The notes: generated from the letters alone by a model not told the origin. DNA of 51,727 nucleotides from an uncultured Hyphomicrobiaceae bacterium (GCA_947258705.1 CAMYJA010000013.1:1-51727), one strand, 5' to 3'; counted from the first letter of the stretch, positions 33,464 through 44,080 are shown. Numbers and translations are program-made.

Positions 33464-35323
33464 ATGACCCTGCATACTCAGTACCGGAGGGCTAATCCCC
33501 GACTCGGGATTTATTTCAGCATTTTTGCGGCGATTGTAATCGGCCTGATCTTTTTTCTGCTGATTATCGAACAGCTCGGCGCCGATGAATTGTCCATCCG
33601 TTTCGTTATGATCGGCTCGGTCCTCGGGCTTTTCGCCCTGATTGCGGTGCTGGCATTTACACTGGATGTTACGGATTTTTTTGTTGTCGGTCACAGGGTT
33701 CCGGCATTTTTCAACGGGCTCGGACTATCGGTGACGGCGCTGGGTTCTGTCGGCGCTCTTTCGCTGACCGGTATTTTTTTTCATGGCGGATTCGACGCGC
33801 TTCCCCTGGCCATGGGATTGATGGCGGGCATGGTTCTTATGGGGCTTTTGATTGCGCCCTATTTCAGCAAATTCGGGGCCTATACCGTGCCGGGTTATCT
33901 CGGCGGGAGATTTAACAGCCGTGTGCTCCGGTTTACATTCGCATTTCTCGTTATCCTGCCATGTTTCATTTTTCTACTGGCCGAAATACAAATCGGCTCG
34001 GCCCTGCTGGGCATGGTGATTGACCGCAGTCCCGATGTTGCGATCAAGGCGTTCACCGGCCTCGTCGCGTTCATGATCGTATGGGGCGGTGCTCGCGGAT
34101 TGATATGGACCAATGGCGCGCAGGGTATCGTATCCTTGATCGCAATTCTCGTGCTGCCCGTAATCGCGGCCGTACTGCTGACCAATCTGCCCGTCCCGCA
34201 GATTACCTATGGCACGCTTCTTGACGATCTTTCGCGGCTTGAGTCCGAATACGGGCTCAGACCGATAACAGCGCAGAGCGGCAATATCGGCGAATTGCTG
34301 GAAATGGGGGCGCGCAATCTCGAAAAACCGTATTTACAGGCGTTCGGTTCGATCGACCGGATCGAATTTATTCTGATAATTGCGACATTGATGGCAGGAA
34401 TCAGCGCCGCGCCACATATGCTCGTGCGCCTGAGCACGGCATCCGGCGTGTCGGAAATCCGCAGGGGGGTTGGATGGGGCGCTCTGTTCCTTGGCCTTAT
34501 ACTGCTGACAATTCCTGTGATCGCGGTTTTCGTCAGATATTCGATATTCGACAAGTGGGTCGGACTGACACCTGACCAGCTGCCTCAAATTCTGGATATG
34601 TTCACGCGCGCCGGTTTTATCAATGTCGACCAGAATACAGACAATCTGAGCATTGCCGATCTAGAGATTTCCCGTGAGGCGGCACTTCTGTTATTCCCGG
34701 CAGTGCATGATTTTCCCGAAATCTTCACGCATCTTGTCGTGGCCGGGATGATCGCCATGGCGCTGGCGGCCGCCAGCGCGCATCTGATGGCGATGTCGAC
34801 AATGGTGACGCTTGATATAGGATCCATCGGTGAGGAAGACATCGGGCATAATTTGCGTCAAACCGTGATTGTACGTGTTCTGATGGTCATTTTCGGAGGC
34901 CTGGCCGGTTGGGGTGTCCTGTCATGGCGGATAGACCCGCTGGAATTGTTCGTTTACGGATTGCAGCTAACCTCGGCAATAGGTTTTCCGGTCATGATCC
35001 TGTCGATATGGTGGAAGCGCTTCAATCACTGGGGGGCGCTGGCGGGGATGATCTCGGGATTTACGGTGACTCTCGGATATATGGTATCGGTGAAGATGGG
35101 CTATGCACCCGAATTACTGGGTCTCGACCACAGGCTGGCAGCAATTTTCGGCCTTCCTGCCGGCTTCGCAGCCGCGATATTTGTCAGCCTGCTGACCCCG
35201 GCCCCTGGCACGGAGCAAATCGAACTGGTGCGCGATATGCGGATTCCAGGCGGCGAGACGCTTTATGACCGCACGATGAGATTCGCCAGGCTCAAGGCGC
35301 AACGCACTCAAAACCGAAAATGA
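33464..35323 (+). CDS. VC_2705-type sodium/solute symporter (SSS family), large subunit
   Basis: A 619-residue transporter with about 13-14 membrane segments, longer than typical SSS members because of an extended loop (about 245-300). The SSS pattern is visible in DFFVVGHRVPAFFNGLGLS, YTVPGYLGGRFNSR and AASAHLMAMSTMVTLDIG. This subfamily, paired with DUF4212, is usually annotated as acetate/pyruvate or other short-chain organic-acid uptake with sodium. The substrate is not shown by sequence. It is co-transcribed with the small subunit gene. Confidence 0.88.
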   Translation: MTLHTQYRRANPRLGIYFSIFAAIVIGLIFFLLIIEQLGADELSIRFVMIGSVLGLFALIAVLAFTLDVTDFFVVGHRVPAFFNGLGLSVTALGSVGALSLTGIFFHGGFDALPLAMGLMAGMVLMGLLIAPYFSKFGAYTVPGYLGGRFNSRVLRFTFAFLVILPCFIFLLAEIQIGSALLGMVIDRSPDVAIKAFTGLVAFMIVWGGARGLIWTNGAQGIVSLIAILVLPVIAAVLLTNLPVPQITYGTLLDDLSRLESEYGLRPITAQSGNIGELLEMGARNLEKPYLQAFGSIDRIEFILIIATLMAGISAAPHMLVRLSTASGVSEIRRGVGWGALFLGLILLTIPVIAVFVRYSIFDKWVGLTPDQLPQILDMFTRAGFINVDQNTDNLSIADLEISREAALLLFPAVHDFPEIFTHLVVAGMIAMALAAASAHLMAMSTMVTLDIGSIGEEDIGHNLRQTVIVRVLMVIFGGLAGWGVLSWRIDPLELFVYGLQLTSAIGFPVMILSIWWKRFNHWGALAGMISGFTVTLGYMVSVKMGYAPELLGLDHRLAAIFGLPAGFAAAIFVSLLTPAPGTEQIELVRDMRIPGGETLYDRTMRFARLKAQRTQNRK

Positions 35324-35331
35324 GCCTGCGC

Positions 35332-35772
35332 TCAATTTCCGTCGCTGGCGCTACCCAGAAACTGTAAAACGACTTTTCTCTGATGCGGTTTGAACCTGTG
35401 TTCGATCAGAAAGAGTCCCTGCCAGGTGCCGAGGGCTGTTTTACCATCAATGACGGGTATAGACAGGCTGGTCGCGGTAAGGAGGGATTTGATATGGCCG
35501 GGCATGTCGTCCGGCCCCTCATTGCAATGACGGTAAGGCTGATCCTCCGGCGCGAGGCGCTTCAAGGCATCCTGAAGATCCTGAAGGACATCGGGATCGG
35601 CATTTTCCTGAACCGTCAGGGACGCCGATGTATGGCGGATGAAAGCCGTCAGGAGGCCGCCATGGGCATTGATGCTTTCAATCCAGTTTTCGACCTTTGA
35701 GCTGATGTCTGTGAAACCCTGGCCGGGAGTGTCAATTACCAGTTCGGTTTGCGCGGTGCTTACAGGGTGCAT
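35332..35772 (-). CDS. YjbQ/UPF0047 family protein
   Basis: A 146-residue protein with FIRHTSASLTVQENADPDV, GPDDMPGHIKSLLTATSLSI (end-trimmed here) and TWQGLFLIEHR, the UPF0047/YjbQ signatures. Conserved H and D/E residues (HTSA, ENADPDV, GHIKS, EHR) form a metal-type site. The family has been given a weak thiamine-phosphate synthase activity. It converges with the symporter gene; the two stop codons are 8 bp apart in a small TGAGC/GCTCA dyad. Confidence 0.9.
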   Translation of the reverse strand: MHPVSTAQTELVIDTPGQGFTDISSKVENWIESINAHGGLLTAFIRHTSASLTVQENADPDVLQDLQDALKRLAPEDQPYRHCNEGPDDMPGHIKSLLTATSLSIPVIDGKTALGTWQGLFLIEHRFKPHQRKVVLQFLGSASDGN

Positions 35773-35824
35773 CTCAAACTTTCAGATATGTCGGTTATTG
35801 TCGGTTAGGTCATAAACAGAAAAC

Positions 35825-36301
35825 TTAAAGCGGTGTGCCCGGCTCTTGATCTTCCTTGAGTTCGTTTACCATGCCCTTGAATTTTTTTGCCAGTTTTTCG
35901 AGAAAGCCGATGATCTTGTCAACATCCTGATCGCTCGGCAAAGTGATACTGCCCGATCCCGAACCATTTTGTCCGCCATTTTTTATTTGAGAATCCAGGA
36001 CGCGTCTCAGCTCCCGGACTTCGTCCTTAAGTTCCTCGTTCTCTTTCGTGATGGCTGCCAGTTTATCCTGCATCGATAGCTGGTCATCGTCGACGGGCGT
36101 GCAGGACCAACCGCTTTCCGTTCTGGCGCAAAGCGCCACAGCACCGCTTTGACTGTCAAGACGGAGATAACCGTCATCGGTCGGGGTCATGGTGTAGCGC
36201 CCTTCGCCATCGGCCGCCGTGGCGAATTGGATGGGCGATATCAGCATCATGGCCGCCAGCAGTGCGGCGGGAAGAATTGCTTTGCGGGGGGTGTTTTTCA
36301 T
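35825..36301 (-). CDS. Secreted coiled-coil protein of unknown function
   Basis: A 158-residue protein with a signal peptide (about 1-29, cleaved near ATAAD). A small beta-like region with two cysteines follows (ALCARTESGWSCTPVDDD, C58 and C67). A heptad coiled coil runs at about 80-106 (MQDKLAAITKENEELKDEV and on), then a Gly/Ser linker and an amphipathic C-terminal helix (IGFLEKLAKKFKGMV). I do not recognise the family. The arrangement suggests a periplasmic protein that multimerises. AGGAG precedes the ATG. Confidence 0.7.
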   Translation of the reverse strand: MKNTPRKAILPAALLAAMMLISPIQFATAADGEGRYTMTPTDDGYLRLDSQSGAVALCARTESGWSCTPVDDDQLSMQDKLAAITKENEELKDEVRELRRVLDSQIKNGGQNGSGSGSITLPSDQDVDKIIGFLEKLAKKFKGMVNELKEDQEPGTPL

Positions 36302-36725
36302 CCTGATAAACTCCTGAGCTAAACCCGTGGGAGGGGTGTCTTCCCTTTTAAGCCGGGCAAAAATACGCGGTTGGCATGGTTTAAACTAAGCCTTTCACAT
36401 CGGCTGTTCAAGACAAGCCCGGCAGCAATATATCCGAGCCATGGCCGATTCAAGGTCGCATTGGAAGGATTGCCATTGCGACCCCTGCGGGGCAGGCGCG
36501 TGTTTCACGGGATTACTGAACCAGATTCTTACGGACTTTAACGAAAACTTTACTCGTGGCTGAGAGTGTTAGCTGTGGTCTTCGTTAGTTCTCGCGTAGG
36601 ACCCCGTGATCGCTTGCGCCCCCGTCGGTTTGCCGACACGCCGGCGTTGCTGGTCACCAAAAGCGTTCTGGGTAAGTGGTGGTTATGTGTTTCGTTTTAT
36701 TGAAGCAGTGCCCGTGGGGAACCAA
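36302..36725. other. Divergent intergenic region before the PodJ-like gene
   Basis: About 420 bases between the secreted coiled-coil gene and the PodJ-like start. I see no gene or terminator. An in-frame stretch of 40 codons upstream of 36726 has no ribosome site and reads as unlikely protein (Arg/Trp/Cys-rich). Confidence 0.5.
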
Positions 36726-39700
36726 ATGACATCCAACAAAAATCCAATTCAACCCAGCTCGAATGCTGTAAACGAGAAGCAGCAATCAGCAGATCTATCC
36801 GCACATACAACCGAACTCGAGGAGCTCTTGAGCACACTCGGGCATGCAATTGCGGACAGTCAGCGCCAGCATGATGACAGCCTCTCGGAGATAAGCTCAC
36901 GCGCAAAAAAACTGAGCATTCAGGCCGATGAGGCGAAAAACAATCTGAATGAAAATGAAGCTGACGTTTTCGGCTCACTCGAAGACCAGATCGCCGATCT
37001 GGCTCATGGTGTCGGGAGCAAGGGGGAAGCCTCGGATGTCCTTGATGATCAGGCGGAGATCCGTAAGGCGTCCATGCCTCTCGATAGCGGAACGGACCTG
37101 GATAGCGGCGCGGCGCCGGAGGTGGACAACCCGGACCAGGCATACGAACGTGCTTTCGATAGGGAATGGGATCAACAGGCCGCGGACGAACTCGCGCGCA
37201 TTTACACCGCGATGGACACTGACTCGGTTACCGGAGAGGTCGCGGTTTCCAGCGAGGACGCGGTTTCCAACGATGACGCGGTTTCCAAAGAGGACGCTGT
37301 CGCCATTGACGAAAACGGTGTCAGCGGTTATGCCGCGGATGATCGCCGCGAAGAGCAAGCCACCACGGAAGCCGCGGTTGAAGCGGTTCACGAAATCGAT
37401 GCCGATGATGGACGGGACGACCCCGAGACAGACTTCGCAACCCATCCCGATATGACGCTCGAACCCGATATGGCGCCCCAGCCCGATATGGCGCCCCAGC
37501 CCGATATGGAGATTGACGTCAACGCTCACGGCCAGATGGTCGCGGATGCCGATGATTACGGACAGGCGCGCGGCGACGCACCGGCGATGGCCGTGGCGGC
37601 TGATGTTTCGCTTGAAGATCGGTTTGCAGAGATAGCTTTACGGCTTGAGGAGGCGTTTGGGGGGGAGCAAGAGGATTCTACACTGCTCGCCATTGAAAAG
37701 CGCTTCGATCTACTTGAAAACAAAATGAACGAGGCGATCACGAATCCGGAAGACAGTGAAGCCATACGTTCCCTCGAGCAACAGGTCTCCGGTCTCAAAG
37801 AGCAGTTTCAACATGCAGAAAGGCAGCTCGGGCGCATCGCGGCGATCGAGGAGAATATTGATCATCTCGTTCAGGAAGTCGAAAAATCGCGTGGGGAGAG
37901 CAGCGCGATTTTGGCGGCGGTCCCGATGGCCGGTGAAAGCGCCAGCAATGTGTCACAGGGGGACCCTGAGCATGGCAAGAGGCTTGAAGAATTGCAAAGC
38001 GTTCTTGAAAGCTACATCCAGGACAGGCGTGCGGGCGATGTAGAAACCTCAAGCGTTCTTTCGTCGATCCAGACAGGGATTCATGACATCGCGGCACGGA
38101 TGGCACCCGGGGAGACGGCACCGGTTTTGACGGAAACAGATGCGCAGGAATACGACATGGCGCCGCCGGAGACGGCATATGCCGATATGGGCCAATTGTC
38201 GGATCCGCATGGCCAGGGCCAGGCGGCTTTTGCAATTCAGACCGCCTCAGAAGACAATATTTCCACCATGAGTGATGAGGAATTGGCTCATGACCAGGCA
38301 GAGGTGCGTGAAGAGATTGAAAGCGCGGCAGGGTTGGTAGCGACCGGCGAGGAGATGTCTGGCGACGACAGCCGCTCGACAACTCAGATTGAAGCAGATA
38401 TTGCGCCCTATGACACCGATGAACTGGCGCCGGAAAATACACCCATGGCGCGAGAAGACATGATCCGGGCGGCGCGCGAAGCGGCTGCTTCCATCGCAAT
38501 ACAGCGCTCAACCGTGTCCCCGCAGCCAACCGAAGCCGAGACCGAGACGGAAAACGCGGAGGAACCAAAGAACAGTTTTCTGACTGCGGCGCGCGGTTCG
38601 GCGAAAGCGGCTGCAGAGCGCCTGGCAACGCTGGCAAGCGAAGAAGCCGAGGCCAAAAAGAAAAAACACAAAAAGAAAAAACGCAGCCTGTTTTCACTTG
38701 GTCGGAGCTCGGCCAATCCGGTGCTGATTATTGCCACCACGATGCTTACGGCGACGACGGCCGGACTTGTATATTCACAGATCAAGGACCAACCAATCGA
38801 TAACATCGCTGCCGCAGAACCGAGGGTCTACGTGCAGGGTAATGGCAATGTCATGGAAAACGCTCCGGCGCCGGATGCCATATCACCTTCAACGACGAAA
38901 ACGGAAGCACGCATTGACAGTTCCGACATGACACGCCGGGTTGCGGCAAGGGAGCAAAATGTCCCGCGCCCGGTAATCGATGATGTGCCACATCACCTTT
39001 CCGGGCAGGTCGGCGGAATGGTTGTACCCGCGGGCATCATTGTCGACAATCAAGACGTCAAGCCGGATTTGAAGCAACTTGCGTCAATGCACCGCCGTCA
39101 AAGACTGGCAAAAATGTCTTCCGACCTGACGGATGGAGGATCATCCCTGCCCGTCACGAAGATCGCGCTAAAACCGGATGAAACGGTTCGGGCGGAGAAA
39201 AAGCAACCTGAGAACAACAGTGTGCCCAAACTGGCGCTGCCGCCGGCTGCCGTCGGTCCGTTTTCCCTCCGTGCCGCCGCGGCCAAGGGCGATGCCGGAT
39301 CGCAATTCGAAGTGGCAACGCGCTATGCGCAGGGCCGCGGGGTCAAGCGTGATTATTCCGTAGCAATGAAATGGTATGGACGCGCGGCGGCCCAGGGTCA
39401 CGCGATTGCGCAATACCGGCTTGGGGCACTTTATGAAAAGGGTCAGGGGGCCTCGAAGAATATTGGACGGGCCAGGATCTGGTATCAACGTGCGGCGAAA
39501 AAAGGCAATATCAAAGCCATGCATAATCTTGCCGTGCTCTATACCGGCCAGGGCGGCGCCGACCCTGACTACGTTACTGCCGTACAATGGTTCAAGCCGG
39601 CGGCGGAACGCGGCCTGGCGGACAGCCAGTTCAATCTGGCAATTCTCTATGCCAACGGGCTCGGGGTGAAACGGAGTAAAACCGAAGCTTATAAATGGTT

Positions 39701-40088
39701 TTCTCTGGCTTCGGCCCGTGGGGACAAAGAGGCACTCAAGCGTCGCAACATCCTGAAAACAAGCATGAGTAGCGCGCAGGTAAAATCGGCCGAAGAACTG
39801 GTTAACAAATGGCAGGGCAAACCGGTTGTCTCGAGTGCGAACAATGCCCGTAAGGCAGCATTGAAACTCAAGAAGAGCGGCACGAGTACCGATATGGGTA
39901 CGCGTCAGATGGTTGCGCGGACTCAGGACCTTTTACGCAAGCTTGGATATGATGCAGGCCCGGTAGACGGGAATATGGGCGCCAGGACGAGATCTGCGGT
40001 CCGCAGCTTTGAAAAGCGTTCCGGACTGAAGGTGAGCGGCAAGGTCACACCGCAACTCGTCGCTCGTCTTTCGGGACTGGTCAACTAG
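36726..40088 (+). CDS. PodJ-like polarity protein: coiled coil, single TM, Sel1 repeats, peptidoglycan-binding domain
   Basis: About 1,120 residues. The N-terminal half is acidic and cytoplasmic, with coiled-coil stretches (about 25-80 and 285-350) and low-complexity repeats (VSxEDA at about 170-195; PDMAPQPDM at about 240-260). A basic cluster (KKKKHKKKKRS, about 643) precedes one membrane segment (about 663-684). The periplasmic part carries about four Sel1/TPR-like repeats (about 843-1005; AAAKGDAGSQFEVATRYAQG, AAAQGHAIAQYRLGALYEKG, ...) and a C-terminal peptidoglycan-binding domain (about 1060-1120; LLRKLGYDAGPVDGNMG). This order is that of Caulobacter PodJ, a polar organiser. The ATG at 36726 has GGGGA 5 nt upstream. 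Confidence 0.82.
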   Translation: MTSNKNPIQPSSNAVNEKQQSADLSAHTTELEELLSTLGHAIADSQRQHDDSLSEISSRAKKLSIQADEAKNNLNENEADVFGSLEDQIADLAHGVGSKGEASDVLDDQAEIRKASMPLDSGTDLDSGAAPEVDNPDQAYERAFDREWDQQAADELARIYTAMDTDSVTGEVAVSSEDAVSNDDAVSKEDAVAIDENGVSGYAADDRREEQATTEAAVEAVHEIDADDGRDDPETDFATHPDMTLEPDMAPQPDMAPQPDMEIDVNAHGQMVADADDYGQARGDAPAMAVAADVSLEDRFAEIALRLEEAFGGEQEDSTLLAIEKRFDLLENKMNEAITNPEDSEAIRSLEQQVSGLKEQFQHAERQLGRIAAIEENIDHLVQEVEKSRGESSAILAAVPMAGESASNVSQGDPEHGKRLEELQSVLESYIQDRRAGDVETSSVLSSIQTGIHDIAARMAPGETAPVLTETDAQEYDMAPPETAYADMGQLSDPHGQGQAAFAIQTASEDNISTMSDEELAHDQAEVREEIESAAGLVATGEEMSGDDSRSTTQIEADIAPYDTDELAPENTPMAREDMIRAAREAAASIAIQRSTVSPQPTEAETETENAEEPKNSFLTAARGSAKAAAERLATLASEEAEAKKKKHKKKKRSLFSLGRSSANPVLIIATTMLTATTAGLVYSQIKDQPIDNIAAAEPRVYVQGNGNVMENAPAPDAISPSTTKTEARIDSSDMTRRVAAREQNVPRPVIDDVPHHLSGQVGGMVVPAGIIVDNQDVKPDLKQLASMHRRQRLAKMSSDLTDGGSSLPVTKIALKPDETVRAEKKQPENNSVPKLALPPAAVGPFSLRAAAAKGDAGSQFEVATRYAQGRGVKRDYSVAMKWYGRAAAQGHAIAQYRLGALYEKGQGASKNIGRARIWYQRAAKKGNIKAMHNLAVLYTGQGGADPDYVTAVQWFKPAAERGLADSQFNLAILYANGLGVKRSKTEAYKWFSLASARGDKEALKRRNILKTSMSSAQVKSAEELVNKWQGKPVVSSANNARKAALKLKKSGTSTDMGTRQMVARTQDLLRKLGYDAGPVDGNMGARTRSAVRSFEKRSGLKVSGKVTPQLVARLSGLVN

Positions 40089-40151
40089 ATTTCCGACCGA
40101 CATGGCCTTTGGCCTGCCGGTTCGATAGTCCACGATATTGGCATCAATCGA

Positions 40152-42935
40152 TCAGCCGCTGTTGCGCAGGCCCGCCGATATTCCGTTAATGGTCAGATGA
40201 AGGCCCTGGAGCACCTTACGGTCTTCGGATTTTCCGCGGTGCGTCTTTAGCAGTTCAACCTGTAAATGGTTCAGGGGATCGATATAGGGGAAGCGGTTCT
40301 TTATTGATCGCTTCAGGAGGGGATTGCCGTCAAGAAGCCTTTCACTTTCGGAAATTTCCAGGAGCGCCGCAATCGAAGCCGCATGTTCGGCGCTAATACG
40401 CCCGAAGACCTCGTTTCTCACAGCCTTGTCGGGGACGAGATCGGCGTAGCGGGAGGCGATAGCCATGCTGCTCTTGGCGAGCACCATGTCCATATTCGAC
40501 AGGAGTGCGCGGAAGAACGGCCAGTTGCGGTACATATCGCGCAACACATCAATGCCGTCGTCGGACTGCCCGGCAAGCCATGATTGCACGGACGAACCGA
40601 ATCCGTACCATCCGGGCAGCATGACACGGCATTGCGACCAGCTGAATACCCATGGGATGGCGCGCAAATCCTCGATGCGTCCTGACTTCGTTCGCGCGGC
40701 AGGTCGAGAGCCGATGTTCAGCGTCGCAATCTCGTTGATGACTGTTGATGCATGGAAATAATCGTTAAAGCCGGGTGTCTCATACACCAGCGCGCGATAA
40801 GTCTTGAATGCCTCCGCAGACAGGTGCTCCATGGTGTCGAGGTATTGATCGGGAACCGGCTGTTCCTGCCTGTTGACCTGGCAGGCGTCGAGCGAGGCTG
40901 CGGCCAGAATCTCCAAATTGCGCTGTCCGAGTTCGGAATTGGTGTATTTGCTCGATATCGTTTCACCCTGTTCGGTGACGCGGAACTGACCGTTCATCGC
41001 CCCGGCTGGCTGGGCGAGAATGGCTTCGTAACTCGGTCCGCCACCACGCCCGACCGAACCGCCGCGGCCGTGGAACAAGCGTAGCTTGAGGCCGTGCTTT
41101 TCGCACAGCTTAACCAGGCTGACCTCGGCCTTGTAAAGCTCCCAGCCCGAGGTGATGTATCCGCCATCCTTGTTGCTGTCGGAGTAACCGAGCATGACCT
41201 CCTGGACGCCGCCACGACTGTCGACAATCCGACGGTATCCCGGAATGGAGAAGAGGCGATCGAGAATGTCGACACAACTGCGAAGATCCGAGATGGTTTC
41301 GAAAAGGGGAAGGATATTGATGGCGCTGACGCCGTCGGAGGAGATGAGACCGTTCTCTTTGAGCAGGACCGCCAGTCCCAGGAGATCCGACACGCTTCTG
41401 GTGTTGGAGACGATCGAGGCGGTGATCGATTTTGGGCCATAAATCTTGCGGTCGGTCTTGGCGGCTTGCAGAATTGAAAGCTCCCGCGTGGTCTGTTCGG
41501 AGTATGACCAGTCAGGACGGAGAAGGGGACGGAGCGTATCGAGTTCTTCGCTCAAGCGCGCTACCCGGTCCTCTTCGTTGCTTTTGAGGTAGTCATAGCC
41601 CGGCTCTACCGCCTGAAACATCTCGGCCAGGGTGGCCTCGTGTATGTCCGAATTCTGGCGCAGGTCGAGACTTGCAAGATGAAAGCCGAAACAGTCAATG
41701 GCGCGCCGCAAATTTCTCAGGCGGCCACGGGTCAGGGCCTCGGAGCCGTTCTCCTTGAGCGAGTCGTGGACAATCTTCAGGTCCGCAAGCAATTCTTCTG
41801 GCGACTCGTAAGGATCGGCTTTCCGGACAGGACGCTTTGGCGGCGCCATTTCGGTCAGTTTTTTCTGGGTCGCGGCGAGCCGGGCATAGATCGAGATAAT
41901 CGCGCGTCGGTAAGGCTCGACTTTCCGGTGCAGCGATTTGTCGGGTGAACGGTCGGCGAATTCACGAAGCGCCTCCGAGACGTCGACAATGTAGAGAGAC
42001 ATGGACAATTCATCGCCAAGCTTATGAAGTTCCTCAAGATAGAAATTCAACGCCTTTCCGCACTGCATTTTCAATGTTTTGTGCAAGACGTCCGAAGTCA
42101 CGAAAGGGTTGCCGTCCCGGTCACCGCCGATCCAGCTGCCGATAATGAGAAATGAAGACAGGTTGACTTCTCTTTTGTCAGGATCAAGGGCCGCAAGCTT
42201 GTCTTCGAGATTGGCATACAGGCGAGGCAATTCCCGAAAGAAAGTGTAATCGTAATAGGTCAGGCCGTTGGCGACCTCATCGATCACATTCAACTGGGTC
42301 TGGCGTAGCATGTTCGTTTGCCACAAAACGAGCACGGCGCGGTATATTTTGTCATCGATGGCCTTCATCTCTTCGGGCGTCCAGTTTCCCCGTCCGCGCC
42401 GGTCGAGCAGGTTCGCCATGGCCATCTCCCGCCGCATCGTGCTTTTGCGCCTGACTTCGGTCGGATGCGCGGTCAGGACGGGCGAGATAAAGGCTTCGTT
42501 GTAGAATGCCACCAGATCCGACGGTTTGATGCCCGATTGTATGGCATTGGACAATGACCGTTCAATCGTACCCTTGCGGGGCGCCGAGCCGGCGATGTCG
42601 TGACTGCGGGTGCGCCGGATATGATGCTGGTCCTCGGCGATATTCGCCAGATGAGAAAAGTAGCTGAATGCACGGATAACCTGGACGGCCCGGTCCGGTG
42701 GCAGCATCTCAACGGCTTTCTCGAGTTCAAGCCTGGCGTCATCATCGCCGTCGCGATGAAACCGGATCGAAGTGCGCCGGATAGCCTCTATAACGTCGAA
42801 GGTGGCCTGGCCTTCCTGGGCGTGCACGATTTCGCCCAGCATGCGGCCGAGATGGCGAATGTCTTCGCGCAACGGGATGTCCTTCTCAGATATATCCGAT
42901 GAATATTCGGCCTGAGGATCGGTTACAGGTTTCAC
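40152..42935 (-). CDS. ppc: Phosphoenolpyruvate carboxylase
   Basis: A 927-residue enzyme that makes oxaloacetate from PEP and bicarbonate. Catalytic histidine H157 lies in [12 protein letters not shown]. Other motifs are [10 protein letters not shown] and [19 protein letters not shown] (end-trimmed). The C-terminus is LRNSG, where most homologues end NTG. Length is normal for the bacterial type. It converges with the PodJ-like gene, with 63 bp between stops. The N-terminal start [14 protein letters not shown] is a little variable in this family; the ATG at 42935 is the best supported. Confidence 0.96.
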   Translation of the reverse strand: MKPVTDPQAEYSSDISEKDIPLREDIRHLGRMLGEIVHAQEGQATFDVIEAIRRTSIRFHRDGDDDARLELEKAVEMLPPDRAVQVIRAFSYFSHLANIAEDQHHIRRTRSHDIAGSAPRKGTIERSLSNAIQSGIKPSDLVAFYNEAFISPVLTAHPTEVRRKSTMRREMAMANLLDRRGRGNWTPEEMKAIDDKIYRAVLVLWQTNMLRQTQLNVIDEVANGLTYYDYTFFRELPRLYANLEDKLAALDPDKREVNLSSFLIIGSWIGGDRDGNPFVTSDVLHKTLKMQCGKALNFYLEELHKLGDELSMSLYIVDVSEALREFADRSPDKSLHRKVEPYRRAIISIYARLAATQKKLTEMAPPKRPVRKADPYESPEELLADLKIVHDSLKENGSEALTRGRLRNLRRAIDCFGFHLASLDLRQNSDIHEATLAEMFQAVEPGYDYLKSNEEDRVARLSEELDTLRPLLRPDWSYSEQTTRELSILQAAKTDRKIYGPKSITASIVSNTRSVSDLLGLAVLLKENGLISSDGVSAINILPLFETISDLRSCVDILDRLFSIPGYRRIVDSRGGVQEVMLGYSDSNKDGGYITSGWELYKAEVSLVKLCEKHGLKLRLFHGRGGSVGRGGGPSYEAILAQPAGAMNGQFRVTEQGETISSKYTNSELGQRNLEILAAASLDACQVNRQEQPVPDQYLDTMEHLSAEAFKTYRALVYETPGFNDYFHASTVINEIATLNIGSRPAARTKSGRIEDLRAIPWVFSWSQCRVMLPGWYGFGSSVQSWLAGQSDDGIDVLRDMYRNWPFFRALLSNMDMVLAKSSMAIASRYADLVPDKAVRNEVFGRISAEHAASIAALLEISESERLLDGNPLLKRSIKNRFPYIDPLNHLQVELLKTHRGKSEDRKVLQGLHLTINGISAGLRNSG

Positions 42936-43072
42936 TGTGTGGTCTTGCCTTTGACGTTGCTGACTTATTGAATTCCGGATAATGATTTTTATCCGGCTGA
43001 AAAATTAAAGAATATGACCAAACCAATTAGCATTTGCGCGGTAGGGGTGCAAATGCCGCAAAGCGAGGATGC

Positions 43073-43567
43073 ATGGCGGGGGTTGAATATCATGTCCTGA
43101 TATTGTGCACGGGGAATTCCGCGCGCTCGATCATCGGGGAATCGCTGATTAACCGGCTCGGTCAGGGACGATTTATCGGTCATAGCGCCGGAAGTACCCC
43201 GACCGGGAAGGTCAATTCCTTCGCGCTGAGACTGCTCGCGCAGAAAAATTATCCGGTCGAGGGATTGAGATCAAAATCGTGGGATGAGTTTGCCGGTCCC
43301 CATGCGCCTGTTATCGATTTCGTGTTTACCGTTTGCGACAATGCCGCCGGCGAGGTCTGCCCTATTTGGCCCGGCCATCCAATGGTGGCGCATTGGGGTA
43401 TTCCCGATCCGGCCGCCGTTGAGGGTACGGATGAGGAAAAGCTGCGCGCTTTTTCCGATGCTTATGACAGGCTTGAGGCGCGCATCGGCGCATTTCTGGC
43501 TCTGCCTTTCGATGAACTGGATGACGATTCCCTGAGATCCAAACTTGGCGATATCGGACGGCTTTAG
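43073..43567 (+). CDS. ArsC-type low-molecular-weight phosphatase / arsenate reductase family protein
   Basis: A 164-residue protein. The P-loop is C12TGNSAR18 followed by S, as in thioredoxin-coupled arsenate reductases and LMW phosphatases. DFVFTVCDNAAGEVCPIWPG and the HWGIPDPAAVEG stretch (given in parts) are the ArsC-type signature, with extra cysteines C91 and C97 that can form the relay disulfide. The ATG at 43073 has GAGG just upstream. No arsR, arsB or acr3 gene is nearby, so arsenate reduction is only a family-level inference. Confidence 0.82.
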   Translation: MAGVEYHVLILCTGNSARSIIGESLINRLGQGRFIGHSAGSTPTGKVNSFALRLLAQKNYPVEGLRSKSWDEFAGPHAPVIDFVFTVCDNAAGEVCPIWPGHPMVAHWGIPDPAAVEGTDEEKLRAFSDAYDRLEARIGAFLALPFDELDDDSLRSKLGDIGRL

Positions 43568-43646
43568 GACTCTCATTCGAACGGCAGTTTGTTTTGTCTC
43601 ACAGTTTTTTTTCGCTCGCGGATCTCTGTTATGTCTCACGTGCTGT

Positions 43647-43687
43647 TCATTGCGGCCACTCAGTGGCCGCAATGACACTCTTTTATT
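43647..43687 (+). terminator. Strong hairpin after the ArsC-type gene, probable terminator
   Basis: A 12-bp perfect stem TCATTGCGGCCA / TGGCCGCAATGA with loop CTCAG (43647-43675), followed by CACTCTTTTATT. The T-run is offset by a few bases, so termination efficiency may be moderate. Confidence 0.65.
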
Positions 43688-44080
43688 GAGTGACGCCGAC
43701 CAGGACGGCTCCGCCTACCCTGGCGGCGGGCGGTGCCCTCGCTGGTGTTGAGTTGTCCGCAGGGCTGATCTTGAGTACCGGAGCACGCTTGTGCTCAGTC
43801 CGAGCCGACATAGTCATGTCAGCTCCTCCGTTGAGATGCATTTTTACGCTTGTCCGTACATTGTTATTGCGCCGACCAGGACGGCTTCGCCGGGCTGATC
43901 TTGAGGCCCGGTATCGACTGCTGAGTGAACCGATATGACTTTAAAGCGTGGCCGGTTCTGGTTGAGCGGCAATTTCGACTTTCACCAAAGAACGATAATT
44001 AGAGAAAGCTTTGGTGGCGGGCGTCTCATTCCTATATTATGTATGGTTCTGACTGCGATCAATGAAACGGGAATGTTATT
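43688..44080. repeat. Intergenic region with a duplicated two-part element
   Basis: The 17-mer CGCCGACCAGGACGGCT occurs at 43694-43710 and 43870-43886. In both cases GGGCTGATCTTGAG follows, at 43762-43775 and 43892-43905, with about 50 extra bases in the first copy. A GAGCAC-GCTT-GTGCTC hairpin lies at 43781-43796. No convincing gene; a frame through it (43690-43938) has no ribosome site. Confidence 0.55.

Noticed and set aside
35318-35336. TGAGC-CTGC-GCTCA dyad at the convergent stop codons of the symporter and YjbQ genes
   Set aside because: Only a 5-bp stem and no T-run on either strand; too weak to call a bidirectional terminator.
36530-36600. Possible CtrA box near TTACGGACTTTAAC upstream of the PodJ-like gene
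   Set aside because: The half-sites are 5 bp apart, not the 7 bp of the consensus TTAA-N7-TTAAC.
37795-38697. A 300-codon open frame antisense to the PodJ-like gene
   Set aside because: Pro/Ser/Arg-rich translation typical of a shadow of an acidic GC-rich gene; no start signal.
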